Assembly (NCBI GenBank): GCA_965195225.1
Contig: CBDAFL010000161.1
Coordinates: forward strand, 45,846 to 109,845
Reading direction: 5' to 3'
Origin: JAHIKV01 sp965195225
GTDB lineage: Bacteria; Planctomycetota; Planctomycetia; Pirellulales; Thermoguttaceae
DNA: 64,000 nt
Shown here: positions 8,618 through 16,116 of the stretch, one piece after another
How the letters are laid out: each line of letters opens with the position of its first letter
Numbering within the stretch: position 1 is the stretch's first letter
Notes under the pieces: model-generated
The model's database searches: none
Told to the model about the DNA's origin: nothing
The model's input: the letters and a program-made list of their open reading frames with translations, nothing else
Position numbers and translations under genes: made by a program

Positions 8618-9559
8618 ATGTCTACCCGCCGCGGTCTCTCCACGCTGGAATTGGTCCTCACGCTGCCGATTCTATTGATGGTCATGGCGCTGATGGTCAA
8701 CTACGGCGTGGTGGCGTGCTGGAAGGTGCGCGGTTTGAGCGTAGCGCGGAACGCGCTGTGGAGCACTCGCTGGCCGCGTTCGGGCACGACGAACCCGCGT
8801 CCCGATTACTGGCCGCAATCGGCCGGCGTGGGGGCCGGAGGGGCCGGCAACGTCGCCGAACTCGACGATCCCCGCGTCTACCAACCGGTGGCCCGAGGGC
8901 CGTTGGTCGGCGCCGAGGTGAACGCCAACCTGCTCGATCCCACCCGCGGGCTGCGACGAGGCTCGGCCACGCTGACCCGCGGCTTCGCCATGCTCTCCAA
9001 GATGGGTTCCTTCCAACTAGAAGCAAATACCTTTATCCTCGACGACCGCTGGCAGCATCGGCAAATGGGGCTTTCGTCAAGCTGGCATCGTCGCATCCCG
9101 GTGATTTACAGCCTACAAAACGCGCCGCCCAATCTATCGATGGCTTACGTGAATGCAGTCGTGGCAATCTACTACGCCCCGTTCCAAGAGGCGCTGCGGC
9201 CGTTGGACAACGACGAAGAGTACATCTACTACGGCCAATTGTTCGGCTGGGGCGTACCCGACTTCCATCCCCGCTTGAACCGCTTTTGCAGCCTGGACAG
9301 GTCGCTGGCCGACGAGCGGGCCGAAGACTTGATCGACCGCATCCAGGGGCGCGACGATCCGCGTGTTTCCGGTCTGGCCGAGCGGATGGCCCGGGCGTTC
9401 ATCGGCCTGTACGAACGGGTAATTCGAGAATACGAAACTTTGCTCGGCGCCGATCCGCCCCCGTCCGCCGCTCAAAGGGCGGCCATGCAGGCGGATATCG
9501 GCCAACTCCAGCAGAAGATCGACACGCTCAATCAGTTCTTGCAAACGTTCCAGAATTGA
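8618..9559 (+). CDS. TadE-like pilus assembly protein
   Basis: A 313-residue protein starting MSTRRGLSTLELVLTLPILL, a TadE-like processing site (RRG-LSTLE) with Glu at about +5 and one membrane helix. The remainder is a predicted extracytoplasmic domain ending in a helix rich in Gln and Leu (about 285-313). No further domain is recognised. It is the third TadE/TadG-class protein in the cluster, and these proteins probably form a complex of minor pilins. Confidence 0.7.
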   Translation: MSTRRGLSTLELVLTLPILLMVMALMVNYGVVACWKVRGLSVARNALWSTRWPRSGTTNPRPDYWPQSAGVGAGGAGNVAELDDPRVYQPVARGPLVGAEVNANLLDPTRGLRRGSATLTRGFAMLSKMGSFQLEANTFILDDRWQHRQMGLSSSWHRRIPVIYSLQNAPPNLSMAYVNAVVAIYYAPFQEALRPLDNDEEYIYYGQLFGWGVPDFHPRLNRFCSLDRSLADERAEDLIDRIQGRDDPRVSGLAERMARAFIGLYERVIREYETLLGADPPPSAAQRAAMQADIGQLQQKIDTLNQFLQTFQN

Positions 9560-9565
9560 GATGCC

Positions 9566-10540
9566 ATGTCCGATGTCCCTCGAACACCCGAACCGTCAGG
9601 CTACGCGGCGCTGGCGAAACGCATATCCGTCTGGACCACCAAGGGGCTGCTCAGCGCGATGGTGTTGGTGGCCGGCGTGGGCTTCGGGCGGCAGGTGTTG
9701 ATCTGGTGGGGCAACAACGACGTTCCCACCACCCGGCTCTTAACCGCCGAGTCGTTGGGCGACCCCGGCCAACCACACTCGATCCGCTTCGGCGACGCCG
9801 CATGGTCGCTCCGCCGCCGGTCGATCTTCGGCGATCGGGACGAGGCCGTCGCGCAACTCCGGGCGGAGTGCCGCGAGCTGCTTGGCGCCATAAAGCCGCG
9901 GCCGTTGGTCGCGCCGCCGGGTCGGGGTGGCAGTTCAACTGCCACCCCAGCTTTCGGCGCGACCGACGGTCGCGGCTTTATGTCTCTCTTGTCCGCCTCA
10001 ACCCCCGTCGATCGGGAACCCGGCAAGTGGCGGCTGTACGAGTTCCGCGAGACGTTCCCGATGGCAGTCGGTGTCGCGCGGCCTTCAACGTCGCCTTCGG
10101 AGCCGGAAAACGGGCAGGCAGACCTTGCCCAACTCGGATATCGAGCGATAATGTGGGCGATAGCGGTGCCGGCGGGTGCGAACCAGTGGACCCTGTGCGT
10201 CTTCCGGCCGGCCGATTCACCGATGGGAGAAGAGTCCGGTTTGGTCGAAGTGCCCATCCCGCCCGGCTGCCGACGGACGCTCTCGATACAGGCCGGCGGC
10301 GGGGGGATCGTTGCGTTTGGTGGCCCCGACCGGCTCGACAGGTGGAAGCGGTTCCACGACGATTGGTTCGCCGACCAGGGCTGGCGGCAGTCGGTCCATT
10401 GGCGTTCGGCCGGAAAAGCATGGTATGCAAAGTATGTCGCGCCCGATTATATCGGCGGCGCGGTTGAAGTCCGCTTCGGCCCGGACGGACGGGGGGGATT
10501 GAGTGGGTTATTGATGATTACGCCGCGGCAGTCGAGGTAG
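9566..10540 (+). CDS. Tad-cluster membrane protein of unknown function
   Basis: A 324-residue protein with one membrane helix (about residues 29-48, GLLSAMVLVAGVGFGRQVLI) and a large extracytoplasmic part. I do not recognise the family. The start lies six bases after the upstream stop, inside the Tad gene order. About residues 108-139 are encoded by a palindromic repeat element at 9889-9982, so the Gly/Thr/Pro-rich stretch there is probably an insertion and not part of the fold. Confidence 0.65.
   Translation: MSDVPRTPEPSGYAALAKRISVWTTKGLLSAMVLVAGVGFGRQVLIWWGNNDVPTTRLLTAESLGDPGQPHSIRFGDAAWSLRRRSIFGDRDEAVAQLRAECRELLGAIKPRPLVAPPGRGGSSTATPAFGATDGRGFMSLLSASTPVDREPGKWRLYEFRETFPMAVGVARPSTSPSEPENGQADLAQLGYRAIMWAIAVPAGANQWTLCVFRPADSPMGEESGLVEVPIPPGCRRTLSIQAGGGGIVAFGGPDRLDRWKRFHDDWFADQGWRQSVHWRSAGKAWYAKYVAPDYIGGAVEVRFGPDGRGGLSGLLMITPRQSR
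9889..9982. repeat. Nested palindromic element inside a coding gene
   Basis: The outer inverted arms, 9889-9915 and 9956-9982, match at 25 of 27 positions. A perfect 12-bp palindrome with a one-base centre (ggggtggcagtt / aactgccacccc) lies inside at 9924-9948. The same outer arm type occurs at about 6136-6160. The frame stays open through the whole element. Confidence 0.85.
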
Positions 10541-10551
10541 AATACTTTGGC

Positions 10552-10646
10552 GGCTGGATGGCACACCCAGAACGAAGTGATGGGCGTGGTGCCAGAGGAC
10601 ACACGCCCTTCGCTCCGCTCAGGGGCGTGCCACCCGATCGCGGCTT
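10552..10646. repeat. GGCGTGCCACCC-type inverted repeat
   Basis: An imperfect inverted repeat with ends ggatggcacaccc and ggggcgtgccaccc, and an inner pair around cgaagtgatgggcgtg and acgcccttcgct. It is a diverged copy of the perfect 32-bp element at 25028-25105. It extends an open frame upstream of cpaB but is not part of that gene. Confidence 0.7.
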
Positions 10647-10666
10647 TACACGAAAGGCGAGGACTG

Positions 10667-11404
10667 ATGAAAGGCATTCAAGGTCTTATACTGGCGATCG
10701 GACTGGGCGTTGCCGGCGCGCTGTTCAATTGGGCGTATCTCGCCGGCAAATCGAGCCAGGAAACAATGGTCTCCTTCGTGGGAATCAAGGGGAACACGAC
10801 CGTAAACCACGGCGAAATACTCCGCGACGAAGACCTCGTGCCCGTGCGGATTCCGCTCCGTTTGGTCGGCAACCTCAATAACTTCGCCGTGCGGTACGAC
10901 GGCAAGGGATCGGTCGTCGGCCAAAGGGTCTCCCGAAATATGACCGGCGAATGTCTGCTGCTGCGTGAAGACCTCAAGACTCCGCCGCAAAAACTCGATC
11001 TGGAAGAGGGCGAGGACGTCTGGTGGATACCGGTCGATACCCGCGCGTTCGTTCCGTCGTTGGTCAAGCCGGGCGACATGGTTTCGTTTCTGATCGGTCG
11101 CCCGTCGCGGCCAACCCGCGCGGTCCCCGGCCGCCCAAGAAGTCCCGCGGAGGCCGGCGACGATTCCTCCACCGGACCAATCAAGCCTATCGGGCCGTTC
11201 AAGATACTTGCACTAGGCAACCGCCTGGGCAGCTCCGACGTGATGCGCGCGGCCAGGACGCCGCAGTTGCAGGAAAACGTGCTGGCGATCCGGGTGAGCG
11301 ACCACGTTGCCGGTGAGCGCCGGATGGCCGAAGAACTGTGGCGTCTTTTGCAGGCCACCAACTTTCGCAACGTGGGCGTCACTTTGCACAATAGGAAAAA
11401 TTGA
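10667..11404 (+). CDS. cpaB: CpaB/RcpC Flp pilus assembly protein
   Basis: A 245-residue protein with an N-terminal membrane helix (KGIQGLILAIGLGVAGALFNW). An SAF-like region follows (VNHGEILRDEDLVPVRIPLRL, about 45-65, then GQRVSRNMTGECLLLREDL), as in CpaB/RcpC proteins that act in the periplasm near the Tad secretin. The ATG at 10667 is chosen because AAGGCGAGGA lies just upstream; the frame open to 10547 is repeat DNA. No CpaC/RcpA secretin gene accompanies it, which is unusual since CpaB normally acts with that secretin. Confidence 0.82.
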   Translation: MKGIQGLILAIGLGVAGALFNWAYLAGKSSQETMVSFVGIKGNTTVNHGEILRDEDLVPVRIPLRLVGNLNNFAVRYDGKGSVVGQRVSRNMTGECLLLREDLKTPPQKLDLEEGEDVWWIPVDTRAFVPSLVKPGDMVSFLIGRPSRPTRAVPGRPRSPAEAGDDSSTGPIKPIGPFKILALGNRLGSSDVMRAARTPQLQENVLAIRVSDHVAGERRMAEELWRLLQATNFRNVGVTLHNRKN

Positions 11405-11462
11405 AAAATGCAAAATGAACATTGGACATTGGACATTTGAGAATTGCAATTACGGTGCAGCC

Positions 11463-13355
11463 ATGAAGGTCTGGTACAACAAGGTGAACGAGAGCCGCCG
11501 GTCGGTGCTGGAGGTCGATTCGACGGAAGTCACCATCGGCCGCGATCCGTCCAACGCCGTCTGTCTGCAAAGCCCGTTGGTCTCGCGGCGTCATGCCGTG
11601 GTGCGCATGGTGGACGGCAAGTTGCACCTGGAAAACGTCGGCCTGAACAGTTGCGTGGTGGACGACGAGGAAGTCCTCGGCGGGCAGACGGCCGTATTCA
11701 CTCCGGGCGCGAAAATCCGCGTCTGGCCCTACACGCTCACCTTCGAGGCCGAAAAAGCGACGACCATAACCCTCGGCGATCTGGAAGCGCACCTGCGCTC
11801 GATCATGGCCGAGCTGGAGCTGCGCATCCACCGCAAGCTGCTCGAAAGGCTCGACCTCTACGAGTTCGAGACCAATCTGGCCGGCGACAACGAAAGCATC
11901 CTCCTGCTGGAAAACAACATCGAGGACGTCTGCCGCGACCTGAAGGTGTTCGCGCCGGAGAACGAGGCCCTACTGGAAGAGATTACCGGCCTGGTGCTCC
12001 GCGATCACCTGATAAACCAGTTGATTATGGAGACCGGCACGGAGGAGTATTTCGACCTGGCCGCGCTGAGCAGCACCGAGTTCGACGTGCCGGCCACGCT
12101 GGTCCCCGAACGCGAGGTCGAGCTACATTCCCTGCTTCAGTTCGTCCGCGAGCGGCTCAAGTTGGAGGAGTGCCGCGATGTGACCGAGCAGGTGCAGCGG
12201 GTGGAGACGCGGTTCAACGAGGAGTTCCATCTGGTCCGCCCGCACCTGCACCACGAATTGCGGAAGTATCTGATCCTCCGCACGTTGAAGAAGGACTTGA
12301 AGGACACGATTTTCGGTTTTGGGCCGCTGCAAGACCTGCTCCGGGCACCGACCGTTACGGAGATCATGGTCGTCTCCAGCGATCAGATATACGTCGAGCG
12401 TGGCGGGATAATCGAGAAATCGGGGCGTCGGTTCATTTCCGACAAAGTGACCGAGGCGATCATCGAGCGGATCGTGTCCCAGGTCGGGCGTCGGATCGAC
12501 AAGAGCCAGCCGCTGGTCGATGCCCGGCTGCCGGACGGCTCGCGCGTGAACGCCATCATCCCGCCGCTGGCCTGCAAGGGCCCGACGCTGACCGTCCGCA
12601 AGTTCCCCGCCCAGCGGTTGACAATGGACGATCTGGTCGAGATGGGGAGCATCAGCACTCCGGCGGCCATGTTTTTGCGCGCCTGCGTAATCGATCGCCG
12701 AAACATCCTCGTCAGCGGCGGAACCGGCACCGGCAAGACGACGACGCTGAACATTCTCGGCGGCTTCATCCCCTTCAAGGAACGGATCGTTACGATCGAG
12801 GACACGACCGAACTGCGGTTGCATCAGGAGCACGTCGTCACTTTGGAGACGAAGCCGCCGAACGTCGAGGGGACCGGCCAGTACACGGTCCGCGATCTGG
12901 TGAAAAACGCGCTCCGCATGCGTCCCGACCGGATCATCGTGGGCGAATGCCGCGGCCCCGAAGCGCTGGACATGGTCCAGGCGATGAACACCGGCCACGA
13001 CGGCTCGATGACCACCGTCCACGCCAACAGTTCCCGCGAGGTAATCGAGCGGCTCGAGGTGCTGGTGCTGATGGCGGCCAACCTGCCCGTGGCCTCGATC
13101 CACCGTCAACTCACCTCGGCGCTGGACCTGATCGTGCATATCAGCCGCCTGCCGAGCGGGGCCAGGGTCGTCACCCAAATCACCGAAGTCCTCAGCTACG
13201 ACGCCGACGAGCACCAAATAATTTTGCACGACATTTTCAATTTCCGCGACGGCGCGTTGCTACGCCCCACCGGCTATCTGCCGTCGTTTGTCGATTCGCT
13301 GGTGGAAAAGGAACTGTTGGACCTGGAGTTTTTGTACGGAAGAGAAGGCCGGTGA
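11463..13355 (+). CDS. FHA-domain CpaF/TadA ATPase fusion
   Basis: A 630-residue fusion. Residues about 3-95 form an FHA phosphothreonine-binding domain (TIGRDPSNAVCL, then SPLVSRRHAVV, then NVGLNSCVVDDEEV). Residues about 100-260 are a helical linker. The rest is a complete CpaF-type ATPase with Walker A GGTGTGKT (Lys425), VTIEDTTELRL, RMRPDRIIVGECRGPEA and GHDGSMTTVHA. It probably drives the TadB/TadC platform encoded immediately downstream (ten-base gap). The FHA domain suggests regulation by a Ser/Thr kinase; one is encoded at 16117-19488. The start at 11463 is the first Met before the FHA fold. Confidence 0.9.
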   Translation: MKVWYNKVNESRRSVLEVDSTEVTIGRDPSNAVCLQSPLVSRRHAVVRMVDGKLHLENVGLNSCVVDDEEVLGGQTAVFTPGAKIRVWPYTLTFEAEKATTITLGDLEAHLRSIMAELELRIHRKLLERLDLYEFETNLAGDNESILLLENNIEDVCRDLKVFAPENEALLEEITGLVLRDHLINQLIMETGTEEYFDLAALSSTEFDVPATLVPEREVELHSLLQFVRERLKLEECRDVTEQVQRVETRFNEEFHLVRPHLHHELRKYLILRTLKKDLKDTIFGFGPLQDLLRAPTVTEIMVVSSDQIYVERGGIIEKSGRRFISDKVTEAIIERIVSQVGRRIDKSQPLVDARLPDGSRVNAIIPPLACKGPTLTVRKFPAQRLTMDDLVEMGSISTPAAMFLRACVIDRRNILVSGGTGTGKTTTLNILGGFIPFKERIVTIEDTTELRLHQEHVVTLETKPPNVEGTGQYTVRDLVKNALRMRPDRIIVGECRGPEALDMVQAMNTGHDGSMTTVHANSSREVIERLEVLVLMAANLPVASIHRQLTSALDLIVHISRLPSGARVVTQITEVLSYDADEHQIILHDIFNFRDGALLRPTGYLPSFVDSLVEKELLDLEFLYGREGR

Positions 13356-13364
13356 GTTGAGCCT

Positions 13365-14216
13365 ATGACCTCCAACATTGAAGCGCTACTGGCTAGCTTG
13401 TTCGTCGGCATGGCCGTTGCGGCGGCCGGCTGGGCGGCGAGCGACTACCTCGCCGCGGCGCTGGACGGCGCCGAGCGCGACGTTGCCGACAAGCTCCGCC
13501 GGCTGCGGACGCCTACTCGCAACGTGCGAAAATACCTTGTCGTCTGGCTGATCGTCATGGCGTGCGTATTCTTCGGCTGCTGGCTGGGGTTGGACAGCAA
13601 GATATTCGCCGTCTTGGCGATCGTGTTTCTCGCGGCCGCGCCTTGGTATCTGCTGCGGCGGATGGCGGAGCGACATCGGCAGCGGATCGAAGACCAGTTG
13701 GCCGACGCGATGGTGACGATGGCCAACGCGGTCCGGGCGGGACTGTCGCTGGCCCAATCGCTGGAAATCCTCGCCGCCCAATGTCCCAAGCCGATCAACG
13801 CCGAGTTCCATCAGATCGTGGCCGAATACAACCTCGGCCGGCCGCTGGAACGCACCCTGACCGAGGCCAAGGAGCGGTTGCGGAGCGAAAACTTCGCTCT
13901 GTTCGCCGCGGCGCTGTTGGCCAGCCACGAGAGCGGCGGTCGGCTGAACGAAACCATCGAACGCATAGCCCAATCCGTGCTGGAATTGCAACGGCTTGAG
14001 CGGAAGGTGCTGGCCGAGACCGCCCAGGCCCGAAAGTCGGCCGTCTACATGGCGATGGCCCCGGCGTTTATCCTCGCGGCTTATTACTTCGTCGATCCGA
14101 TAAACACGACGCTGTTGTTCACCACAATGGTCGGGCAAATGTTGCTGGCCACCGCAGCGGTGTTGAACGTATTGGCGTATTTGTGGGCAAGAGCGCTGTT
14201 GAATCCCGATATCTAA
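13365..14216 (+). CDS. tadB: TadB inner-membrane platform protein
   Basis: A 283-residue type II secretion F-domain protein with membrane helices near the N-terminus (about 5-25), 45-85 and the C-terminus (about 225-275). The F-domain core is seen in DQLADAMVTMANAVRAGLSL and SHESGGRLNETIERIAQSVL. It forms the membrane platform of the Tad pilus with TadC, 10 bases downstream. Its upstream neighbour is the FHA-CpaF ATPase that should act on it. Confidence 0.85.
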   Translation: MTSNIEALLASLFVGMAVAAAGWAASDYLAAALDGAERDVADKLRRLRTPTRNVRKYLVVWLIVMACVFFGCWLGLDSKIFAVLAIVFLAAAPWYLLRRMAERHRQRIEDQLADAMVTMANAVRAGLSLAQSLEILAAQCPKPINAEFHQIVAEYNLGRPLERTLTEAKERLRSENFALFAAALLASHESGGRLNETIERIAQSVLELQRLERKVLAETAQARKSAVYMAMAPAFILAAYYFVDPINTTLLFTTMVGQMLLATAAVLNVLAYLWARALLNPDI

Positions 14217-14226
14217 GCAGTATACC

Positions 14227-15171
14227 ATGACGACCATTTCCATCATCGCCGCGCTTCCGCCCGGCTTCGCGCTGCAGACGGCCAGCAGCGCCGTCGTCGG
14301 ATTGGCCGTCGCGATACTCGTCTGGTGGATCGCCTCCGTCTTGCGGAGCGAAGACCTGCAACAGGGAATCGAGTGGCGGTACGACGTCAGCCGGATCAAC
14401 GAACTGCGTCGGGCCGACTGGTTCTTCCGCCTGCTGCAACCGGCCGTTCAACTGCTGGCGCGAGGCAACCGCAAGGTGTTCCGCGAAAGTCTGCCCGCGA
14501 TCGGACGCGAGATTCAAGCGGCCGGTTTGTCCCGGTTTTGGCTGCCCGAGGAATATCTGGGCAAGATCGAATTGATTGCGTTGTTTTGCGCGCCGATTTT
14601 CGTGTATTTCTTCTTCGGCTGGTTCGGCGGCGTCGGGATTGCATTGGCCGCGATGTTCGTCGCTATCACGGCATGGTTGTTGCGGCGGCGTCTGGCGGCT
14701 AGGGCAAGATCGCGGCTCCATCAAATCAAACGCCGCATGCCGTTCCTGTTGGACCTGCTGACGCTCCTGATGGAGGCCGGCTCGACGTTCCTCGGCGCAA
14801 TGAGGCAGGCGGTCGACGAGTTTCAGGGACATCCGATCGCCGAGGAATTCGGCCGCGTCCTGACCGACATGAACCTCGGCAAGACCCGAACCGAATCGCT
14901 GTTGGCCATGCGCGACCGGCTGGCCGACGACGAAATCACCAGTATCGTCGGCTCGATCGTCCAGGGCGAAACGCTCGGCACCCCGTTGGCCAACATCTTC
15001 CGCACCCAGGCCGACGTGTTGCGGATCAAGCGGACGCAACGGGCGGAACTTCTGGCCGGCGAGGCGGGCGTGAACATGTTGCTCCCCGGCGTTTTGATCA
15101 TGATCGCCACGGTGCTGATTATTATCGGGCCGTTTATGCTGAATTACTTGTACCTTGGGTTATCATTATAG
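14227..15171 (+). CDS. tadC: TadC inner-membrane platform protein
   Basis: A 314-residue second F-domain protein. It has an N-terminal helix (about 17-38) and a central pair of helices (about 118-155). The F domain has KRRMPFLLDLLTLLMEAGST and EFGRVLTDMNLGKTRTESL, and the protein ends in a helix (LLPGVLIMIATVLIIIGPFM). The order cpaF-tadB-tadC and the length are standard for Tad loci. It is the last recognisable gene of the cluster. Confidence 0.85.
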   Translation: MTTISIIAALPPGFALQTASSAVVGLAVAILVWWIASVLRSEDLQQGIEWRYDVSRINELRRADWFFRLLQPAVQLLARGNRKVFRESLPAIGREIQAAGLSRFWLPEEYLGKIELIALFCAPIFVYFFFGWFGGVGIALAAMFVAITAWLLRRRLAARARSRLHQIKRRMPFLLDLLTLLMEAGSTFLGAMRQAVDEFQGHPIAEEFGRVLTDMNLGKTRTESLLAMRDRLADDEITSIVGSIVQGETLGTPLANIFRTQADVLRIKRTQRAELLAGEAGVNMLLPGVLIMIATVLIIIGPFMLNYLYLGLSL

Positions 15172-15173
15172 TA

Positions 15174-15274
15174 GAGGTCGGAGATCAGGGATCAGAGGTC
15201 AGACAAGATATGAATCTCGATCCATTATCCGCGCCCTGGTCCCTTGCCTCCGATCCCTGATCCCAGACCTCCGA
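15174..15274. repeat. GATCAGGGATCAGAGGTCAG-type inverted repeat
   Basis: The 104-base gap is nearly filled by a loose inverted repeat: gaggtcggagatcagggatc on the left and gatccctgatcccagacctc on the right. Related tctgacctctgacctctg runs occur at 46973-46996. Confidence 0.7.
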
Positions 15275-15275
15275 C

Positions 15276-16022
15276 ATGTCCATCAAACTCGACTGTCCCC
15301 GTTGCAAGACGCTCCTGCAAGTGCCCAACAAGTTGGCCGGCGGGTACGTGAATTGTCCGCACTGCAAGGGGCGGGTGTGGGTCTCCAAGGACGCGGCGGC
15401 CGAGAAGACGCCGACCGCGCCGCTGGCCGATCCGCCGTTGAAAAAAGAACCGGTGCCGATCGAGCCACCACCGCCCGCGCCGGCGAAGTCCGATCCGCCG
15501 CAGCCCCCCGCTCCGCGCAAGAAGGTTGCCCGATTCATCTCGGCCGAGACCGCCGACTCGACGTTGCGGCCGGCCGCCGACGGGAAACTGCCCGAGTTGC
15601 AGCTCGACGAGGGCGCGGTCCGGCAGAAGCCGCAAGAAAAATCATCGTCGATGAATCCCCTGGTGCTGCTCGGCGTTTTGAGCGTCAGCGTGGTCCTTTC
15701 GATCGTGCTGGCGATGATCGACCTGGGGTCGCCGGCGGCCCCGCGAAGCGAGCGGAAAGAGCAGATGCGGTATCTAATCGAAAGGGATTTCTTCGGTTCC
15801 GGAAACATCGACAACAGGGCGCTGAAGTCGTATCAGATATTGTTGCGCGAGGCACAACGGGCGTATACCCGTGGCGATTACAAAACCGAGCGCAAAAACT
15901 ACCGCCGCGTGCTGGAGATGCTTCGCGCCGAGCGCGGAGCGGACCGGAAGGGATTGACGGGCAGCCGCCGGCGCGATAAGAAATTGGAGGAGGCGATATC
16001 GGTGCTGTTGAGCGGGGGATAG
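15276..16022 (+). CDS. Zinc-ribbon membrane protein of unknown function
   Basis: A 248-residue protein. An N-terminal zinc ribbon (CPRC at 7-10 and CPHC at 27-30) is followed by a Pro/Ala/Lys-rich linker, one membrane helix (about 127-148, MNPLVLLGVLSVSVVLSIVL) and a helical basic C-terminus. Planctomycetes encode many proteins with such an N-terminal CxxC-CxxC module; their function is unknown. The lysine- and arginine-rich C-terminal third (about 150-245) looks helical. It lies between the Tad cluster and the kinase gene and may be cotranscribed with either. Confidence 0.6.
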   Translation: MSIKLDCPRCKTLLQVPNKLAGGYVNCPHCKGRVWVSKDAAAEKTPTAPLADPPLKKEPVPIEPPPPAPAKSDPPQPPAPRKKVARFISAETADSTLRPAADGKLPELQLDEGAVRQKPQEKSSSMNPLVLLGVLSVSVVLSIVLAMIDLGSPAAPRSERKEQMRYLIERDFFGSGNIDNRALKSYQILLREAQRAYTRGDYKTERKNYRRVLEMLRAERGADRKGLTGSRRRDKKLEEAISVLLSGG

Positions 16023-16045
16023 TGGGTAGTGGGTCGTGAATTCTT

Positions 16046-16103
16046 GTAGGGTGCGTGAAACGCACCACAACCGGTAGCGCATGGTGCGTTTTACGCACCC
16101 TAC
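16046..16103. repeat. GTAGGGTGCGTGAAACGCACCA inverted repeat
   Basis: A nearly perfect inverted repeat: arms 16046-16067 and 16082-16103, the latter reading tggtgcgttttacgcaccct. A full copy lies at 39013-39070 and a half copy at 30229-30250. It ends one base before the ribosome binding site of the kinase gene. Confidence 0.85.
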
Positions 16104-16116
16104 GGAGGAAAACGCA

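Noticed and set aside
16081..16116. Upstream start for the kinase/caspase protein
   Set aside because: The extra residues come from the inverted repeat at 16046-16103; the ATG at 16117 has the ribosome binding site.
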